NCBI GenBank assembly: GCA_030267965.1
Contig: BRYA01000648.1
Span: 1 to 64,000, forward strand
DNA from: Triparma columacea
Lineage: Eukaryota > Sar > Bolidophyceae > Parmales > Triparmaceae
DNA: 64,000 bases
Reading direction: 5' to 3'
In this document: positions 63,549 to 64,000 of the stretch, piece after piece
Numbering within the stretch: position 1 is the stretch's first letter
Layout of the letters: every line of letters starts with the position of its first letter
Made by a program: the position numbers and the translations under genes
The notes under the pieces: generated by a model
What the model saw: only the letters and a program-made list of their open reading frames with translations
Database searches by the model: none
Told to the model about the DNA's origin: nothing

Positions 63549-64000
63549 AGTACCAACCCTAACAGGATGGAGAGAGAGAGAGAGGGAGAGAGAGCGACAG
63601 AGAGAGGGAGAGGGCTGTTATTTACTTATTATTAACGTTTATAACTATTTCAGACTAATGAGGTGCTAATTCAATAGACTTTTATCACCCACGTATGAAC
63701 AAAGAATTGAATAAGATGAAACAAGTGGCACAAATGGAAGAGGAGCACAAAGAACTAAATATTGTCTTGCTTTTTGGCTGATTAATTCCTCAAATCGCAA
63801 TCTACGCTTGTGAAATCTTCATATCATACATAGAACAACAAACTACGGAATCGTATCAACTTTTATATTCCAAGTAACCCTCACAGGACGAATTCAAGCC
63901 CCCCCTTTTTAATTGTCTCGGCCTTCTGACCTCCATTTATCTCCCCAAGAGGGTGTTACAGCAAGAGGGTGTTACAGCAACGATGTTTTCTGGAAAAGAA
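63549..64000. other. Intergenic end of window with simple repeats
   Basis: A GA-rich tract (63571-63613) lies directly upstream of the LRR gene start. AAGAGGGTGTTACAGC occurs twice in tandem at 63950-63980. No ORF or RNA gene is visible in the remaining A/T-rich sequence. Confidence 0.6.

Noticed and set aside
1..64000. CRISPR array, prophage, insertion sequence or operon
   Set aside because: The tandem repeats lack spacer structure; genes are spliced and individually promoted, as expected for nuclear eukaryotic DNA; no transposase, reverse transcriptase or integrase ORF was seen.

Overview
The window looks like nuclear DNA of a photosynthetic stramenopile (ochrophyte), most plausibly a small flagellate of the bolidophyte/Parmales or pelagophyte kind. 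The placement is an inference. Genes are split by short introns (about 60-350 nt) with GTGAG/GTAAG donors and CGCAG-type acceptors. Two proteins (Cpn10 and PDZ) start with a signal peptide followed by a transit-like stretch, as expected for a secondary red plastid. Three genes belong to flagellum/basal-body families: DNAAF3, SSNA1/DIP13 and a QRICH2-type coiled-coil protein. I found no rRNA, tRNA, CRISPR array or complete transposon.

Layout. 1-1036: the 3' tip of an unknown gene, then a degenerate ~120-bp minisatellite. 1-14.7 kb: a large START-like membrane protein with two duplicated 33-nt microexons, a PH-SH3 adaptor, a PrpE/ACSS3-type acyl-CoA synthetase, and a very long gene that joins MYND finger, methyltransferase, CS domain and UBE3D-like E3 ligase. 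15-24 kb: DOT1-like methyltransferase, an XRN exonuclease fragment, plastid PDZ protein, MFS transporter, exportin-6. 24-30 kb: a SLOG/SLATT-like membrane protein with an in-frame TGA, CCT1 and plastid Cpn10 (a head-to-head chaperonin pair). 30-41.9 kb: unknown Ser-rich protein, DNAAF3, a cation/Ca exchanger, an unknown repeat protein, and two divergent oxygenase-type genes. 41.9-51 kb: UNC-45, C2H2 finger array, unknown poly-Thr protein, Sel1-repeat protein and a decayed PLC-like fragment. 51-64 kb: SSNA1, an RGG/SAP/Cys-rich nuclear protein, the QRICH2-like protein, sulfotransferase, a small protein with a 7-nt first exon, a PROPPIN-like WD protein, RlmN, and a BspA-type LRR protein.

The genes form a dense eukaryotic gene field, not an operon. 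Most neighbours are head-to-head with about 95-480 bp between start codons, or tail-to-tail with 18-110 bp between stop codons. Coupled functions are visible only in a few divergent pairs. Exon structures were derived by eye from splice sites. In almost every multi-exon gene the intron phases agree and the summed coding length is a multiple of three, which supports the models.

The most interesting signals are: tandem duplication of a symmetric 33-nt microexon with its introns; introns with mutually complementary ends built on a CTTCGCTC-type motif; the four-domain MYND-methyltransferase-CS-UBE3D gene; the in-frame TGA in the SLOG gene; and several genes whose sense strand changes from pyrimidine-rich at the 5' half to purine-rich at the 3' half.
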